From positions 1-32,461 of the forward strand of contig JAKSTP010000028.1 in assembly GCA_024402505.1 (NCBI GenBank): a stretch of DNA of 32,461 bases. Direction: 5' to 3'. A program made the position numbers and the translations under genes. Under the pieces are notes generated by a model. It was not told the origin of the DNA and searched no databases. It saw only the letters and a program-made list of their open reading frames with translations. The first letter of the stretch is position 1. Each line of letters starts with the position of its first letter. Positions 14,230 to 25,545 of the stretch are shown piece by piece. This DNA is from Treponema sp. (GTDB lineage Bacteria > Spirochaetota > Spirochaetia > Treponematales > Treponemataceae).

Positions 14230-14661
14230 ATGGCTACAAAAAAAGTAACAGCCGTAATCAAGTTGCAGTGTCCTGCAGGAGCAGCTACTCCAGCTCCTCC
14301 AATCGGACCAGCTCTTGGACCTCACGGTGTAAGTGCTCCAAAATTTGTACAGGAATTCAATGATCGTACAAAAACTATGGAACGCGGACTCATCATCCCT
14401 GTAGTTATTACTGTTTACCAGGACAAATCTTACACATTTATCCTCAAAACACCACCAGCAGCAGTTCTTATTAAGAAAGCTGTAAAAATCGAAAAAGGTT
14501 CAGGAAACCCTCTTCGTGACAAAGTTGCAACTCTTTCTGCAAAAGATTTGGAAGAAATTGCAAAAACAAAGATGCCTGATATCAACGCTAACGATATCGA
14601 AGCAGCTAAAAAAATCATCGCCGGAACAGCACGTTCAATGGGCGTAGAGGTGGAGCAGTAA
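14230..14661 (+). CDS. rplK: 50S ribosomal protein L11
   Basis: A 143-residue L11 that binds the GTPase-associated region of 23S rRNA and is needed for RelA activation. The N-terminal domain has the proline-rich linker-facing motif [14 protein letters not shown]. The C-terminal rRNA-binding domain carries [18 protein letters not shown]. The ribosome-binding site GGGAGA lies 6 nt before the ATG. A 137-nt leader with a hairpin and a mini-ORF separates it from nusG. rplA follows after a single base. Confidence 0.97.
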   Translation: MATKKVTAVIKLQCPAGAATPAPPIGPALGPHGVSAPKFVQEFNDRTKTMERGLIIPVVITVYQDKSYTFILKTPPAAVLIKKAVKIEKGSGNPLRDKVATLSAKDLEEIAKTKMPDINANDIEAAKKIIAGTARSMGVEVEQ

Positions 14662-14662
14662 T

Positions 14663-15340
14663 ATGAAACATGGAAAAAATTACCGCGCTGCTGAAGCAAA
14701 ATATGATCTCAGCAAAAAATATGATGTATCTGAAGCAGTAAAAATGATTCAGGACATGAAATTTGCCAAATTCGACGAAACTGTAGAAGCTCACGTAGCT
14801 CTTCGTCTGGAAAAAAACCAGACAGTTCGCGATACACTGGTTTTCCCAAATCAGTTCCGTGGCGAAAAGAAAGTTCTCGTATTCTGTAAAGGCGACAAAG
14901 TAAAAGAAGCTTTGGATGCAGGTGCAGCTTACGCAGGTGAAGAATACATCGAAAAAGTAAAGGGTGGTTGGCTCGAATTCGACGTTGCCGTTGCTACTCC
15001 TGATATGATGAAAGATGTAGGACGCCTTGGTATGGTACTCGGACGCAAAGGTCTTATGCCTAACCCAAAAACAGGAACAGTTACTGTAGATGTAGCAAAC
15101 GCTGTTGCCGAACTTAAAAAAGGTCGTACAGAATTCCGCGCTGACAAAGCCGGTGTTGTTCACATCGCTGTAGGTAAATGTTCTATGGATACAGCTAAAA
15201 TCGCTGAAAACATTTCAACACTCGTTGCTGAAATCAACCGCAAAAAACCAGCTGGTTCTGCCGCAGGTTTCATCCAGTCAGTAGCTCTTTGTTCTTCAAT
15301 GGGTCCTGGCGTATGGGTTGATTACAAGGATGGTGAATAA
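14663..15340 (+). CDS. rplA: 50S ribosomal protein L1
   Basis: A 225-residue L1 that forms the mobile L1 stalk of the ribosome. The conserved block [21 protein letters not shown] is present, in the second third, and the C-terminal domain carries the usual [16 protein letters not shown]. In many bacteria free L1 represses its own rplK-rplA mRNA; the leader before rplK is the natural place for such a site here. The stop codon overlaps the rplJ ATG by one base (TAATG). Confidence 0.97.
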   Translation: MKHGKNYRAAEAKYDLSKKYDVSEAVKMIQDMKFAKFDETVEAHVALRLEKNQTVRDTLVFPNQFRGEKKVLVFCKGDKVKEALDAGAAYAGEEYIEKVKGGWLEFDVAVATPDMMKDVGRLGMVLGRKGLMPNPKTGTVTVDVANAVAELKKGRTEFRADKAGVVHIAVGKCSMDTAKIAENISTLVAEINRKKPAGSAAGFIQSVALCSSMGPGVWVDYKDGE

Positions 15341-15852
15341 TGGCTATCGCAAATAAAATCCAGCCTGCTAAAGCAGAAGCAATCAAAAACGCTAAAGAAA
15401 CTCTTGGCGAATACACAGACTTCATCTTCGCTGACTACCGTGGACTTACTGTAGAACAGATTACAGCTCTCCGCGACAAACTCCGCGAAAAGAATGCTGT
15501 ACTCAAAGTTATGAAAAATAACTTTGCTCGCATTGCTTTCGAAGAACTGAAAGTAGAAAACGTAGCTGACTATCTTAAAGGACCAACAGTAATTGCTATG
15601 GCCAAAGAAGACAGCAACGAAGTAGCTAAAGTTCTTTTCGACTTTGCAAAAGACACTCCAGCTCTTGCAGTAAAAGGTGCTTCAATTGCCAACGAAAACT
15701 ACGATCTGGCAAAAATCACTGCTTACTCAAATGTTCCTGGAAAGAAAACATTGTACGCTATGCTTATGTCTGCTATGAATGGCCCAGTACGCCAGCTCGC
15801 AGCTACAATCAAAGCATACGGTGATAAGAAAGCCGCAGAAGGTGGAAACTAA
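15340..15852 (+). CDS. rplJ: 50S ribosomal protein L10
   Basis: A 170-residue L10, the base of the L7/L12 stalk. The N-terminal domain contains FADYRGLTVEQITALRDKLRE and the KNNFARIAFE stretch. The C-terminal helix that binds L12 dimers ends AATIKAYGDKKA. Its start overlaps the rplA stop codon, so there is no room for the separate L10 autoregulatory leader seen before rplJ in some other bacteria. Confidence 0.97.
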   Translation: MAIANKIQPAKAEAIKNAKETLGEYTDFIFADYRGLTVEQITALRDKLREKNAVLKVMKNNFARIAFEELKVENVADYLKGPTVIAMAKEDSNEVAKVLFDFAKDTPALAVKGASIANENYDLAKITAYSNVPGKKTLYAMLMSAMNGPVRQLAATIKAYGDKKAAEGGN

Positions 15853-15890
15853 GTTTCCCTTTCAAAAAAGGTGCATTTAATTGCAACTAT

Positions 15891-15963
15891 ACACGTTCAG
15901 GCTTCATAGCTGTCGACTGTTCGTGTTAAAAGGGCAGAAAGATTCAGTTGATTCAATCCTGCC
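15891..15963 (+). other. Structured rplJ-rplL spacer (two hairpins)
   Basis: The 164-bp gap contains two hairpins. The first runs 15891-15926: ACACG pairs with CGTGT, then TT/TT internal loop, then CAG pairs with CTG. The second runs 15933-15963: GGCAG pairs with CTGCC, and GATT pairs with AATC above an AAA bulge. No T-run follows either, so they are not terminators. A TATATT box downstream (15977-15982) lacks a good -35. The function is probably control of, or extra expression of, rplL. Confidence 0.4.
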
Positions 15964-16016
15964 GCCGGTAACGGAATATATTAATAACGTGGTAAAAATC
16001 CACAGGAGAAGACAAT

Positions 16017-16394
16017 ATGGCAGCTCTCACAAATGATCAGATTCTTGATGCAATCGCATCTATGTCAGTTCTTGAAGTTTCAGAACTGGTAAAAGCTATG
16101 GAAGAAAAATTCGGTGTAACAGCCGCTGTAGCAGTAGCAGCAGGTCCTGCAGCAGGTCCAGCAGCAGCCGCTGAAGAACAGACAGAATTCACTGTAACAC
16201 TCGAATCATTCGATGCAGCTAAAAAGATCCCAGTTATCAAAGCTATCCGCGAAATCACAGGTCTCGGACTTGGTGAAGCAAAAGCTCTTGTTGAAGGTGC
16301 TCCAAAAGCTGTTAAAGAAGGCGTTTCTAAAGCTGATGCTGATGAAATCGTTAAAAAAATCGAAGAAGCTGGTGGAAAAGCAAGCAAAAAATAA
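16017..16394 (+). CDS. rplL: 50S ribosomal protein L7/L12
   Basis: A 125-residue stalk protein. The N-terminal dimerisation domain ([21 protein letters not shown]) is followed by an Ala/Gly/Pro hinge and a C-terminal factor-binding domain ([25 protein letters not shown]). It recruits translation GTPases and is present in several copies per ribosome. CAGGAGA lies 8 nt before the ATG. It is followed by an attenuator-type hairpin before rpoB. Confidence 0.98.
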   Translation: MAALTNDQILDAIASMSVLEVSELVKAMEEKFGVTAAVAVAAGPAAGPAAAAEEQTEFTVTLESFDAAKKIPVIKAIREITGLGLGEAKALVEGAPKAVKEGVSKADADEIVKKIEEAGGKASKK

Positions 16395-16419
16395 GCTTGA
16401 TTTCGCAGCTTAATAAATG

Positions 16420-16460
16420 AAAGGTTGGGGCTTTTTAGGCCTCAGCCTTTTCGTATTTTT
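16420..16460 (+). terminator. Attenuator/terminator hairpin between rplL and rpoB
   Basis: A 12-bp stem with two G-U pairs: 16420-16431 pairs with 16439-16450 over a 7-nt loop, followed by TCG-TATTTTT. Partial termination between rplL and rpoB is well established in E. coli and sets the ratio of L12 to RNA polymerase; the same role is inferred here because no promoter is visible before rpoB. Confidence 0.7.
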
Positions 16461-16499
16461 AAATTCAATTTCCTGAATAACAAAAAATCGGTGGAATTG

Positions 16500-16526
16500 A
16501 TGCTGTGGAGAGTTTGCTCCATGTAG
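16500..16526 (+). other. Candidate 8-codon mini-ORF in the rpoB leader
   Basis: ATG 16500 opens a frame encoding MLWRVCSM with a TAG stop, preceded by GGTGG 5 nt upstream. It overlaps a small hairpin (TGGAG/CTCCA). Translation is unproven. Confidence 0.2.
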
Positions 16527-16563
16527 TCATTCACACTGAACCCATATTTTTTAGGAGAAGCTG

Positions 16564-19500
16564 ATGTTCGCTAAAACACGGACCATCAACCGCGGGTACT
16601 ACGGTAAAGACATTCAGAACTTTATGGATGTACCTGATCTTATCGCAATCCAGACATCATCTTACGAAAGTTTTTTGCAGTCTGACAGACTTGCCAAAGG
16701 TGAACCACTTTTGGAACAGGGGCTCCAGGAAGCATTTACACAGACTTTCCCAATCGAAAGCCCTAACGGTGACATGTCTTTGGATTATGACTTTTACGAA
16801 CTGGACTGGGACAACATGAAGTTCACAGAGCTTGAATGTAAACAGAAAGGTGTAACTTATTCTGTTCCACTCAAAGCACGTATCAACCTGAACTTCCTTC
16901 AGACAGGTGCCATCCTCCAGAAAGACATTTACATGGGTGATATCCCACTCATGACAGACAGAGGTACTTTTGTAATCAACGGTGCTGAACGCGTTGTTGT
17001 ATCACAGATCCACCGTTCACCTGGTGTAATCTTCTGTCACGACAAAGGCGTATACTCAAGCCGCATCATTCCTTACCGCGGATCATGGCTTGAATTTGAA
17101 ATTGATCAGAAAAAAGAACTGATCTACGCTAAAATCGACCGCAAAAAGAAAATTCTCGGAACTATTTTCCTCCGTGCACTTGGATACAATACACGTGAAG
17201 AAATTATCCGCTGTTTCTACGATGTTGAAACTGTAGCAGTTGAAGCCGGTGAAAAACTGGTAGACAAAGTTCTCGCTGATGCAGTAATCATCAAAGACGA
17301 AAACGGAGAAGAAAAACGCCTGTTCAACGCTGGTGTTCGCCTTCATCCACATGATGTTGATGACCTTGTTGCCAACGACATCAAAGAAATCTGCGTAATC
17401 CGTTTTGATTCACGCTCAACTCCAGGTAACAAAGAAGAAGCAAATCCTTCACTTGATTCACAGATGATCATCAACTGTTTTGAACGTGAAGAAGTTAAAT
17501 TCGTAAAAGAAGGTTCTCTTGATAACGAACCAACTAAAGACGATGCTCTTGCTGCAGTATTTGCAATCCTTCAGCCTGGTGAACCAATCACTGTAGACGC
17601 TGCCGAAAAAGACCTGAACTCAATGTTCTTCTCTGAACGCCGCTACGATTTGGGACGTGTAGGTCGCTACAAACTGAACAAAAAATTCGACTATCAGGAA
17701 GATGTTCAGGACTTCACTCTCATTAAAGACGATATCATCAACACAATGAAAATCCTCATCAAAGTTTACATTGGTGAAGAACAGATTGACGATATTGATC
17801 ACCTTGGTAACCGTCGTATTCGTTCCGTTGGTGAACTTATGACAAACCAGATGAAAACTGCTTTCAGCCGCATGGAACGCATTGCTAAAGAACGCATGGG
17901 CCTTAAAGAAACAGATACTATGAAACCACAGGATCTGATTTCAATTAAACCTATCGTTGCTGCAATCCGCGAATTCTTCGGATCAAGCCAGCTTTCACAG
18001 TTCATGGATCAGGTTAACCCTCTTGCTGAACTTACACATAAACGTCGTCTGAACGCTCTCGGTCCTGGTGGTCTTTCACGTGACCGCGCCGGTTTCGAAG
18101 TTCGTGACGTACACTATTCACACTACGGTCGTATGTGTCCTATTGAAACTCCTGAAGGACCAAACATTGGTTTGATCGTTTCTTTGGCCATGTACACTAA
18201 AATCAATGACTACGGATTCCTTGAAGCTCCATTCCGCAAACTTGAAGATGGTAAAGCCACTGGTCCAGTTGAATATCTTTCAGCTATGGACGAAGACAAA
18301 TACTATATCGGTCAGGTTGTAGAAGGAATTAAAGCCGACGGATCATTCCCAACAGATATGATCTCTTGTCGTAACCGCGGTAACTATACTCAGCGTTCAC
18401 CAAAAGACGTTCAGTACATCGACGTTTCACCACGTCAGGTTATCTCAGTTTCAGCTTCTTTGATCCCATTCCTTGAACACGATGACGCCAACCGTGCCCT
18501 CATGGGTTGTAACATGCAGCGTCAGGCCGTTCCACTTCTTTTCCCAGAACCACCACACGTTGGTACTGGTATGGAAAGAAAATGTGCTTATGACTCAGGT
18601 GTTCTTGTAAAAGCTAAAAATGCCGGTGAAGTTGTTTACGTAGCCAGCGATATGATTAAAGTACGCAACAATGAAGGTCTTATGGATGAATATCCACTCC
18701 TTAAATACCAGCGTACAAACAACGATACTTGTAACCACCAGCGCCCAGTTGTAGAAGTAGGTACAAAAGTTGAAAAAGGAACTGTTCTTGCCGACGGTCC
18801 TGCAACATTCAACGGAGAACTTGCTCTTGGTCGCAACATCCTGGTAGGATTCGTACCATGGAACGGTTACAACTACGAAGACGCCGTTCTGATCAGCCAG
18901 CGCGTTGTTCGCGAAGATATGTACACATCTATCCATATCAAGGAATTTGCTGTAGAAATCCGCGAAACAAAACTTGGACCAGAAAAAATTACACGTGACA
19001 TTCCTAACACAGCAGAAAAAACTCTGGACAACCTTGACGCCAACGGTATCATCCGCATTGGTGCAAAAGTTCGCTCAGGTGATATCCTTGTAGGAAAAGT
19101 TACTCCAAAAACAGAATCAGAAACTACTCCTGAATTCAAACTGTTGAACTCTATCTTCGGTGAAAAAGCCAAAGAAGTTCGTGATACATCACTTCGCGTT
19201 CCACACGGAATTGAAGGTGTTGTAATCGACATCCAGGAAATGAACCGCATGGACGGAGACGACTTGAACCCAGGTGTTGAAAAAGTAGTTAAAGTTCTTA
19301 TTGCTAACAAACGTAAACTTCGTGAAGGTGATAAGATGGCCGGACGACACGGAAACAAAGGTGTTGTTGCCCGCATCCTCCCAATCGAAGATATGCCTTA
19401 CCTTGAAGACGGTACACCACTTGATGTATGTCTGAACCCACTTGGTGTTCCTTCTCGTATGAACATCGGTCAGATCATGGAATCAGAACTTGGTGTAGCA

Positions 19501-20094
19501 GGTAAATATTTGAACCAGTTCTTCGAATCACCTGTATTCCAGTCTCCAAGCCAGGAAATGATCGCCAAGAAACTTGCTGAAGCAGGTCTTCCAAGCGATG
19601 CTAAACAGATTGTTCACGATGGACGCACAGGTGAACCATTTGTAAACCCAATTTTCGTTGGTGTAATTTACTTTATGAAACTGCACCACCTTGTTGACGA
19701 CAAAATGCATGCCCGTTCAACAGGTCCTTACTCTCTGGTTACTCAGCAGCCACTTGGTGGTAAAGCTCAGTTCGGTGGCCAGCGTCTTGGTGAAATGGAA
19801 GTTTGGGCTCTTGAAGCTTACGGTGCCGCTAATACTCTTCAGGAAATGATGACAATCAAATCTGATGATATGAACGGTCGTTCAAAAATCTACGAATCAA
19901 TTGTTAAGGGTGATCCTTCATCTCCAGTTGGAGTTCCAGAATCATTCAACGTATTGGTTCAGGAATTGCGTGGTCTGGCTCTTGATTTCACAATCTATGA
20001 TGCCAAGGGTAAACAGATTGCTTTGACAGAACGCGATCAGGAATTGATTGACAAAGCAGCTTCAGGATTTGAAAAGGAGAATGCAAATGCGTGA
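16564..20094 (+). CDS. rpoB: DNA-directed RNA polymerase subunit beta
   Basis: A 1176-residue beta subunit of normal spirochaete length. The fork/rifampicin region reads [17 protein letters not shown] and then [14 protein letters not shown]. The residue at E. coli position 531 is Asn497 here instead of Ser, a change associated with natural rifampicin resistance in spirochaetes. Other conserved blocks are [45 protein letters not shown] and the C-terminal [23 protein letters not shown] lies upstream of the ATG. The gene is preceded by a 169-bp leader with the attenuator hairpin. It overlaps rpoC by 8 bp. Confidence 0.99.
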   Translation: MFAKTRTINRGYYGKDIQNFMDVPDLIAIQTSSYESFLQSDRLAKGEPLLEQGLQEAFTQTFPIESPNGDMSLDYDFYELDWDNMKFTELECKQKGVTYSVPLKARINLNFLQTGAILQKDIYMGDIPLMTDRGTFVINGAERVVVSQIHRSPGVIFCHDKGVYSSRIIPYRGSWLEFEIDQKKELIYAKIDRKKKILGTIFLRALGYNTREEIIRCFYDVETVAVEAGEKLVDKVLADAVIIKDENGEEKRLFNAGVRLHPHDVDDLVANDIKEICVIRFDSRSTPGNKEEANPSLDSQMIINCFEREEVKFVKEGSLDNEPTKDDALAAVFAILQPGEPITVDAAEKDLNSMFFSERRYDLGRVGRYKLNKKFDYQEDVQDFTLIKDDIINTMKILIKVYIGEEQIDDIDHLGNRRIRSVGELMTNQMKTAFSRMERIAKERMGLKETDTMKPQDLISIKPIVAAIREFFGSSQLSQFMDQVNPLAELTHKRRLNALGPGGLSRDRAGFEVRDVHYSHYGRMCPIETPEGPNIGLIVSLAMYTKINDYGFLEAPFRKLEDGKATGPVEYLSAMDEDKYYIGQVVEGIKADGSFPTDMISCRNRGNYTQRSPKDVQYIDVSPRQVISVSASLIPFLEHDDANRALMGCNMQRQAVPLLFPEPPHVGTGMERKCAYDSGVLVKAKNAGEVVYVASDMIKVRNNEGLMDEYPLLKYQRTNNDTCNHQRPVVEVGTKVEKGTVLADGPATFNGELALGRNILVGFVPWNGYNYEDAVLISQRVVREDMYTSIHIKEFAVEIRETKLGPEKITRDIPNTAEKTLDNLDANGIIRIGAKVRSGDILVGKVTPKTESETTPEFKLLNSIFGEKAKEVRDTSLRVPHGIEGVVIDIQEMNRMDGDDLNPGVEKVVKVLIANKRKLREGDKMAGRHGNKGVVARILPIEDMPYLEDGTPLDVCLNPLGVPSRMNIGQIMESELGVAGKYLNQFFESPVFQSPSQEMIAKKLAEAGLPSDAKQIVHDGRTGEPFVNPIFVGVIYFMKLHHLVDDKMHARSTGPYSLVTQQPLGGKAQFGGQRLGEMEVWALEAYGAANTLQEMMTIKSDDMNGRSKIYESIVKGDPSSPVGVPESFNVLVQELRGLALDFTIYDAKGKQIALTERDQELIDKAASGFEKENANA

Positions 20095-23000
20095 TGTTCA
20101 GGATTTCGACTCTCTGAAAATTAAACTGGCTTCACCAGAAACTATCCGTGCATGGTCATATGGTGAAGTTAAAAAACCGGAAACTATCAACTACCGTACA
20201 CTTCGTCCGGAGCGCGATGGTCTTTTCTGTGAAAAGATTTTCGGTACAACAAAAGAATGGGAATGCTACTGTGGTAAATTCAAATCTATCCGTTACAAGG
20301 GTGTTATTTGTGACCGCTGTGGTGTAGAAGTTACTCATTTCAAAGTACGTCGTGAACGAACAGGACACATTGAACTTGCAGCTCCAGTAAGCCACATCTG
20401 GTATTACCGCTCAGTTCCAAGCCGCATGAGCCTTATTCTGGACATTCAGAAAACAGCTCTGGAATCTGTTCTTTACTACGAAAAATATATCGTTATTGAT
20501 CCGGGTGACACAGACCTTAAAAAGATGCAGCTTCTTGATGAAGAACAGTATCAGGCCGCTGTAGATCACTACGGTTCAGCTTTCTCTGCCGACATGGGTG
20601 CCGAAGCTATCAAAACTCTTCTTGAAGGTCTTGATCTTGATGCTCTTGCTGCAGAACTTCGCGCCAAAATGATCGAAAAAGGTGCAAAATCAGACAAACG
20701 TCTGCTTAAACGTATCGAAATTGTAGAAAACTTCCGTGCTTCAGGAAACAAAGCTTCATGGATGGTTCTGGACGTAATTCCAGTTATCCCACCAGAGCTT
20801 CGTCCAATGGTTCAGCTGGATGGTGGACGTTTCGCTACATCTGACCTTAACGATCTTTACCGCCGTGTAATCAACCGTAACAACCGTCTGAAACGACTTA
20901 AGGATCTTTCTGCTCCTGATATCATCATCCGTAACGAAAAACGAATGCTTCAGGAAGCTGTTGATGCTCTCTTCGACAACTCAAAACGTAAACGAGTTGT
21001 AAAAGGTGCTTCAAACCGTGCCCTTAAATCAATCTCTGACCTTCTTAAAGGTAAACAGGGACGTTTCCGCTTGAACCTTCTTGGTAAACGTGTTGACTAC
21101 TCAGGACGTTCAGTAATCGTTGTTGGACCAGAACTGAAATTGTGGCAGTGTGGTCTTCCAACAAAAATGGCTTTGGAATTGTTCAAACCTTTCCTGATGA
21201 AAAAACTCGTAGACAAAGACGTAGTTTTCAACATCAAAAAGGCAAAAATGCTTGTTGAAAGTGAATCTCCAGAAGTATTTGCTATCCTTGATGAAGTTGT
21301 TAAAGAACACCCAGTTATGCTTAACCGTGCTCCAACACTTCACCGACTTGGTATCCAGGCTTTTGAACCTGTTCTTGTTGAAGGAAAAGCTCTTAAACTT
21401 CACCCACTGGCTTGTAAAGCTTTCAACGCCGACTTTGATGGTGACCAGATGGCTATCCACGTACCTCTGACACAGGCTGCTCAGATGGAATGTTGGACAT
21501 TGATGCTTTCTGCTCGTAACCTTTTGGACCCAGCTAACGGTAACACAATCGTATTCCCATCTCAGGACATGGTTCTTGGTATCTACTACATGACTGCCAT
21601 TAAACCAAACGCCAAGGGAACAGGAAAACGTTTCTCATCTGTTGATGAAGTTCGCATGGCTGCTGAAAGTGGAAACATTGAATGGCAGGCTCTTATTAAA
21701 GTTCCTGCTCCAAATGATTCATTTGATGCTGCTTCTCTTAAAATCAAGGGAGACGAAGCTTTCACACAGGGAACACAGAGCTTCAAAGCTGGTGAACTTA
21801 TTGAAACTTCAGCCGGACGTCTTGCTTTCAACGAAGCAATGCCTGAAGGTGTTGAATATGTAAACCGCCAGATGGCCGATAAATCTTTGAAAAAGATGAT
21901 CGAAAAGGTTTACCACGACAAAGGTTCATGGCTTACAATCCAGATGCTGGATGCTATCAAAGCAGTTGGTTACAAAAACGCCACATTCTACGGTGCCACA
22001 CTTTCTATGGAAGATATCCTGGTACCAAAAGAAAAACCAGAAATGATGGCTAAAGCCAATGCTGAAGTTGAAGAAATTGTAAACCAGTACTCAAAAGGTA
22101 TTATTACTGCCGAAGAACGCTACAACCGTGTATGTAACATCTGGGCTCGTACAAACGATAAGCTTACAAAGATTATGATGGACAACCTTGCTCAGGATAA
22201 ACAGGGATTCAACACAATCTACATGATGGCTACATCTGGTGCCCGTGGTTCTCGCGGTCAGATTTCTCAGCTTGCCGCTATGCGTGGTTTGATGACCAAG
22301 CCTAACGGAGATATTATCGAACTTCCTATCCGCGCAAACTTCAAGGAAGGACTTTCGGTTATCGAATACTTTATTTCTACTAACGCTGCCCGTAAGGGTC
22401 TTTCAGATACTGCTCTTAAAACAGCCGACGCCGGTTACATGACTCGTCGTCTGGTTGATGTTGCACAGGATGTTGTTATCAACGAAGAAGACTGTGGTAC
22501 AATCAACGGTATTGATTACGAAGCTCTTAAAGAAGGTGATGAAGTTAAAGTTCCACTTTCACAGCGCATCGTTGGACACTTTACAATCGAACGTGTTGTT
22601 CACCCAATTACAGGGGAACTTCTGTGCGATGTAAACGAATATGTAACAGAAGATCTTGCTAAAACAATTGAAGCTGCCGGTGTTGAAAAAGTTAAACTCC
22701 GCACAGTACTTACTTGTGAAGCTAAACACGGTCTTTGTGTTAAATGTTACGGTCAGAACTTGGCCCGCAACAAGATTGTTGAAATCGGTGAAGCAGTTGG
22801 TATTATTGCCGCCCAGTCAATCGGACAGCCTGGTACACAGCTTACACTTCGTACATTCCACTCTGGTGGTACTGCCGAAATGTCTACCGAAGATAACAAA
22901 ATTGTTCTTAAATACAATGCCTTCCTGAAAGATGTTGTAGGTACACACGTAGAACTTGAAAACGGACACTGGTTGTTCACACGTAAGGGCTACATGACTG

Positions 23001-24406
23001 TAATCCGCATCCTTGATCAGGTTAAGATGGCCGGCGGAGACAAAATGCTCGTTGATGACGGACAGGCTGTTCTTCGCGGAACTCCACTTATCAGCCACAG
23101 CGGTAAAAACGTTGAAGCTCAGGTTAACGGAAGAGTACAGATCATTGGTGATACAATTTATCTTGTTAGCAAAGAACAGAAAATTGAAATTATCAACGGT
23201 TCTACAATCTACGAAAAAGCTGGTGCAATTATCGAAAAAGGTAAAGCAATCGGTGAATTCGATCCATTCTCTGAACCTATCATTGCTGAAAGTGACGGTT
23301 ACATCCACTTTGAAGACATTATTCCAGGTTCTACTTTGGATGAAAAAACAGACCTTCAGACAGGTGCAGTTGAACGAACAATTTCTGATCTTCACCTGGA
23401 TGTTAAACAGCCTCGTATTCTCATTACTGACGAAGCTGGTAACGAAAAGGGAAGTTACTCAATGCCAGCCGGAGCCTTCCTCCTGGTAGAAGACAACCAG
23501 CCAATTTCAGCCGGTACAACTTTGGCTAAACAGCCAAAAGAAGCCATGAAATCTAACGATATTACTGGTGGTCTTCCACGTGTATCTGAACTCTTCGAAG
23601 CCCGCAAACCAAAAGTTCCTTGTGTTCTTGCAAAGATTTCTGGTCGCGTAATCGAAAAACAGGGTATTACTAAAGGTAAGAAAGTTATCATCGTAGAAGA
23701 CAAATTTGGTACTCAGTATGAACACCAGATTTCAACAAAATCTAAGATGCTTGTTCGTGACGGTGACTCAATTGAAGCCGGCGAACCATTGTGTGCAGGT
23801 TCTCCAAACCCACAGGATGTTCTGGCAATCTTGGGTGAAAACGCTCTTCAGAACTACCTGATGAAAGAAATCCAGGACGTTTACCGCGCCCAGGGTGTAG
23901 ATATCAACGATAAACACATTGGTATCATCGTTCGTCAGATGCTCCGCAAAGTTGAAATCATGGCTGTAGGTGATACACGCTTCATCTACGGACAGCAGGT
24001 AGACAAATACAAGTTCCACGAAGAAAACCGCCGCGTAATCGAAGAAGGTGGACAGCCAGCAGTTGGTCGTCCAATGTTCCAGGGTATTACAAAGGCTTCT
24101 TTGGGTGTTGATTCATTTATCTCTGCAGCTTCATTCCAGGAAACGACAAAGGTTCTTACAAACGCCGCTATTGCCGGAAGTTTGGACGGACTCCACGGTA
24201 TCAAGGAAAACGTTGCAATTGGTCATATGATTCCAGCCGGAACAGGTATCAGAAACTACAAAAACGTTAAACTCTTTGACGGTACAGACACTGACCTTGA
24301 CGTTCAGATGGACGAAATCCTTGAACGCCGCCGCCAGGAAGAAGCAGAACGTTCTCAGCAGCAGCTGGCCGACGCAAGCTTTGAAGCCGTAGAAGATGTA
24401 GAATAG
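20087..24406 (+). CDS. rpoC: DNA-directed RNA polymerase subunit beta'
   Basis: A 1439-residue beta' subunit. The N-terminal zinc finger is [19 protein letters not shown]. The catalytic Mg2+-binding motif NADFDGDQM lies at residues 447-455. The second zinc site includes [11 protein letters not shown], and the trigger-loop region carries [22 protein letters not shown] chose the ATG at 20087, where AAGGAGA sits just upstream, giving [12 protein letters not shown]; an in-frame TTG at 20048 and an ATG at 20081 are possible but less typical. It overlaps the end of rpoB. A strong terminator follows, and rpsL does not come next. Confidence 0.98.
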   Translation: MRDVQDFDSLKIKLASPETIRAWSYGEVKKPETINYRTLRPERDGLFCEKIFGTTKEWECYCGKFKSIRYKGVICDRCGVEVTHFKVRRERTGHIELAAPVSHIWYYRSVPSRMSLILDIQKTALESVLYYEKYIVIDPGDTDLKKMQLLDEEQYQAAVDHYGSAFSADMGAEAIKTLLEGLDLDALAAELRAKMIEKGAKSDKRLLKRIEIVENFRASGNKASWMVLDVIPVIPPELRPMVQLDGGRFATSDLNDLYRRVINRNNRLKRLKDLSAPDIIIRNEKRMLQEAVDALFDNSKRKRVVKGASNRALKSISDLLKGKQGRFRLNLLGKRVDYSGRSVIVVGPELKLWQCGLPTKMALELFKPFLMKKLVDKDVVFNIKKAKMLVESESPEVFAILDEVVKEHPVMLNRAPTLHRLGIQAFEPVLVEGKALKLHPLACKAFNADFDGDQMAIHVPLTQAAQMECWTLMLSARNLLDPANGNTIVFPSQDMVLGIYYMTAIKPNAKGTGKRFSSVDEVRMAAESGNIEWQALIKVPAPNDSFDAASLKIKGDEAFTQGTQSFKAGELIETSAGRLAFNEAMPEGVEYVNRQMADKSLKKMIEKVYHDKGSWLTIQMLDAIKAVGYKNATFYGATLSMEDILVPKEKPEMMAKANAEVEEIVNQYSKGIITAEERYNRVCNIWARTNDKLTKIMMDNLAQDKQGFNTIYMMATSGARGSRGQISQLAAMRGLMTKPNGDIIELPIRANFKEGLSVIEYFISTNAARKGLSDTALKTADAGYMTRRLVDVAQDVVINEEDCGTINGIDYEALKEGDEVKVPLSQRIVGHFTIERVVHPITGELLCDVNEYVTEDLAKTIEAAGVEKVKLRTVLTCEAKHGLCVKCYGQNLARNKIVEIGEAVGIIAAQSIGQPGTQLTLRTFHSGGTAEMSTEDNKIVLKYNAFLKDVVGTHVELENGHWLFTRKGYMTVIRILDQVKMAGGDKMLVDDGQAVLRGTPLISHSGKNVEAQVNGRVQIIGDTIYLVSKEQKIEIINGSTIYEKAGAIIEKGKAIGEFDPFSEPIIAESDGYIHFEDIIPGSTLDEKTDLQTGAVERTISDLHLDVKQPRILITDEAGNEKGSYSMPAGAFLLVEDNQPISAGTTLAKQPKEAMKSNDITGGLPRVSELFEARKPKVPCVLAKISGRVIEKQGITKGKKVIIVEDKFGTQYEHQISTKSKMLVRDGDSIEAGEPLCAGSPNPQDVLAILGENALQNYLMKEIQDVYRAQGVDINDKHIGIIVRQMLRKVEIMAVGDTRFIYGQQVDKYKFHEENRRVIEEGGQPAVGRPMFQGITKASLGVDSFISAASFQETTKVLTNAAIAGSLDGLHGIKENVAIGHMIPAGTGIRNYKNVKLFDGTDTDLDVQMDEILERRRQEEAERSQQQLADASFEAVEDVE

Positions 24407-24427
24407 TAATATTCTTACATAAAACAG

Positions 24428-24459
24428 AAAGGGCCTCCTAAAAAGGGGGCCTTTTTTTT
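24428..24459 (+). terminator. Terminator at the end of the rpoBC operon
   Basis: AAAGGGCCTCCT, loop AAAA, AGGGGGCCTTTT with a further run of T (eight in all). The stem is 12 bp with two G-U pairs. The T-tract runs directly into the ribosome-binding site GGAG of the next gene, so that gene must be expressed by read-through or from a promoter inside rpoC. Confidence 0.88.
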
Positions 24460-24468
24460 GGAGATGCA

Positions 24469-25542
24469 ATGAAAAAGAAAATCGTAATTCCAATTCTTCT
24501 GATTGCAGCGGCTCTTGCTGCAGGACTTTGGTATTTCCTTCCAGAAACACCTTCTGAACCATACACACAGTTTGTTTCAGAATTGGAAGCTGGCCATGTA
24601 GAAAAGGTTTCTATTGGGGAAGACAATCTTAAGGTAACTCTAAAAGATGGCAGTTCATTTAAGACCACAAATCCAGCCAGTCCAGATATGAAAGAAAAAC
24701 TTTTGCTTCAGGGAATTGATGTAAAAATGGAAAACAGCGGTGAAGAAACCGTTTCTCTTATTCTGGACATTCTTTTTTATGTGATTTTCTTTGGTGCCAT
24801 TGCATTTGCGATTAAAAGATTTATTGTGCCAAACCGGTTTAAAATCACAAGAAAAACCGGCGTAACATTTGACGATATCTGCGGTATGGATGATCTTAAA
24901 AAGAACATGAAGATTATTGCAGATATTATGAAAAATCCTGCTCTTGCAAAAAAACAGGGAATCCGCTGTCCAAAAGGAATTCTTCTTACTGGTGCTCCAG
25001 GAAACGGAAAAACCATGTTTGCCCGGGCTTTGGCACAGGAAGCAGGTGTTAATTTTATTGCAACCCGTGCTACTGATTTTGAAAGTTTCTTAATTGCCGT
25101 TGGTCCAATGAAGGTAAAAATGCTCTTTGCAAAAGCCCGAAAGGCAAAACCCTGCATTATTTTTATTGATGAATTTGACGGAATTGGAACTGTTCGAAAT
25201 TATTCAGGAAACGCCATCGAAACCGAAAATACCCGAATTGTTACAGCTCTTTTAAATGAACTGGATGGATTTGTGCAGAATGATGGAATCCTTGTTATGG
25301 CGGCCACCAACAGCATTGAAGCCCTTGACCCGGCCCTTATTCGCCCAGGTCGCTTCGACGGTAAATACACAATCCCTAATCCTGACGCAAAAACACGGCG
25401 TCTTCTTATTGAAAAATATACAAAGGGTAAAAATTTCAAAGAAAGCCTGGATGTGGAAAAACTGGTTAAACAGTTTGAGGGAGCTTCCTGCGCAGAAATT
25501 GAAAGCAGCCTTAATAACATGGTACTTTATCCTGCTGAATAA
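24469..25542 (+). CDS. FtsH-like AAA+ ATPase lacking the protease domain
   Basis: A 357-residue protein with the front half of FtsH. It has an N-terminal membrane helix (about residues 5-23), a short periplasmic domain with the FtsH-type opening YTQFVSELEAGHVEKVSI, a second helix (about 96-119) and an AAA+ domain. Walker A is GAPGNGKT (175-182), Walker B is IIFIDEFD (230-237), and the second-region-of-homology arginines are in ALIRPGRFD. The pore-loop segment is altered (FLIAVG where FtsH has FVGVG). It stops inside the AAA lid; the HEXXH zinc-protease domain is absent and no remnant follows before the next gene 30 bp on. It may be a regulatory or substrate-pulling paralogue. GGAG precedes the ATG. 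Confidence 0.85.
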   Translation: MKKKIVIPILLIAAALAAGLWYFLPETPSEPYTQFVSELEAGHVEKVSIGEDNLKVTLKDGSSFKTTNPASPDMKEKLLLQGIDVKMENSGEETVSLILDILFYVIFFGAIAFAIKRFIVPNRFKITRKTGVTFDDICGMDDLKKNMKIIADIMKNPALAKKQGIRCPKGILLTGAPGNGKTMFARALAQEAGVNFIATRATDFESFLIAVGPMKVKMLFAKARKAKPCIIFIDEFDGIGTVRNYSGNAIETENTRIVTALLNELDGFVQNDGILVMAATNSIEALDPALIRPGRFDGKYTIPNPDAKTRRLLIEKYTKGKNFKESLDVEKLVKQFEGASCAEIESSLNNMVLYPAE

Positions 25543-25545
25543 TCA

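Noticed and set aside
14615..15163. 182-residue open frame on the minus strand across rplK/rplA
   Set aside because: It is antisense to two certain ribosomal protein genes, with no family features and no ribosome-binding site; a codon-bias shadow.
22817..23395. 192-residue open frame on the minus strand inside rpoC
   Set aside because: It mirrors conserved rpoC coding; its composition (Phe/Cys/Asn-rich) is typical of an antisense shadow.
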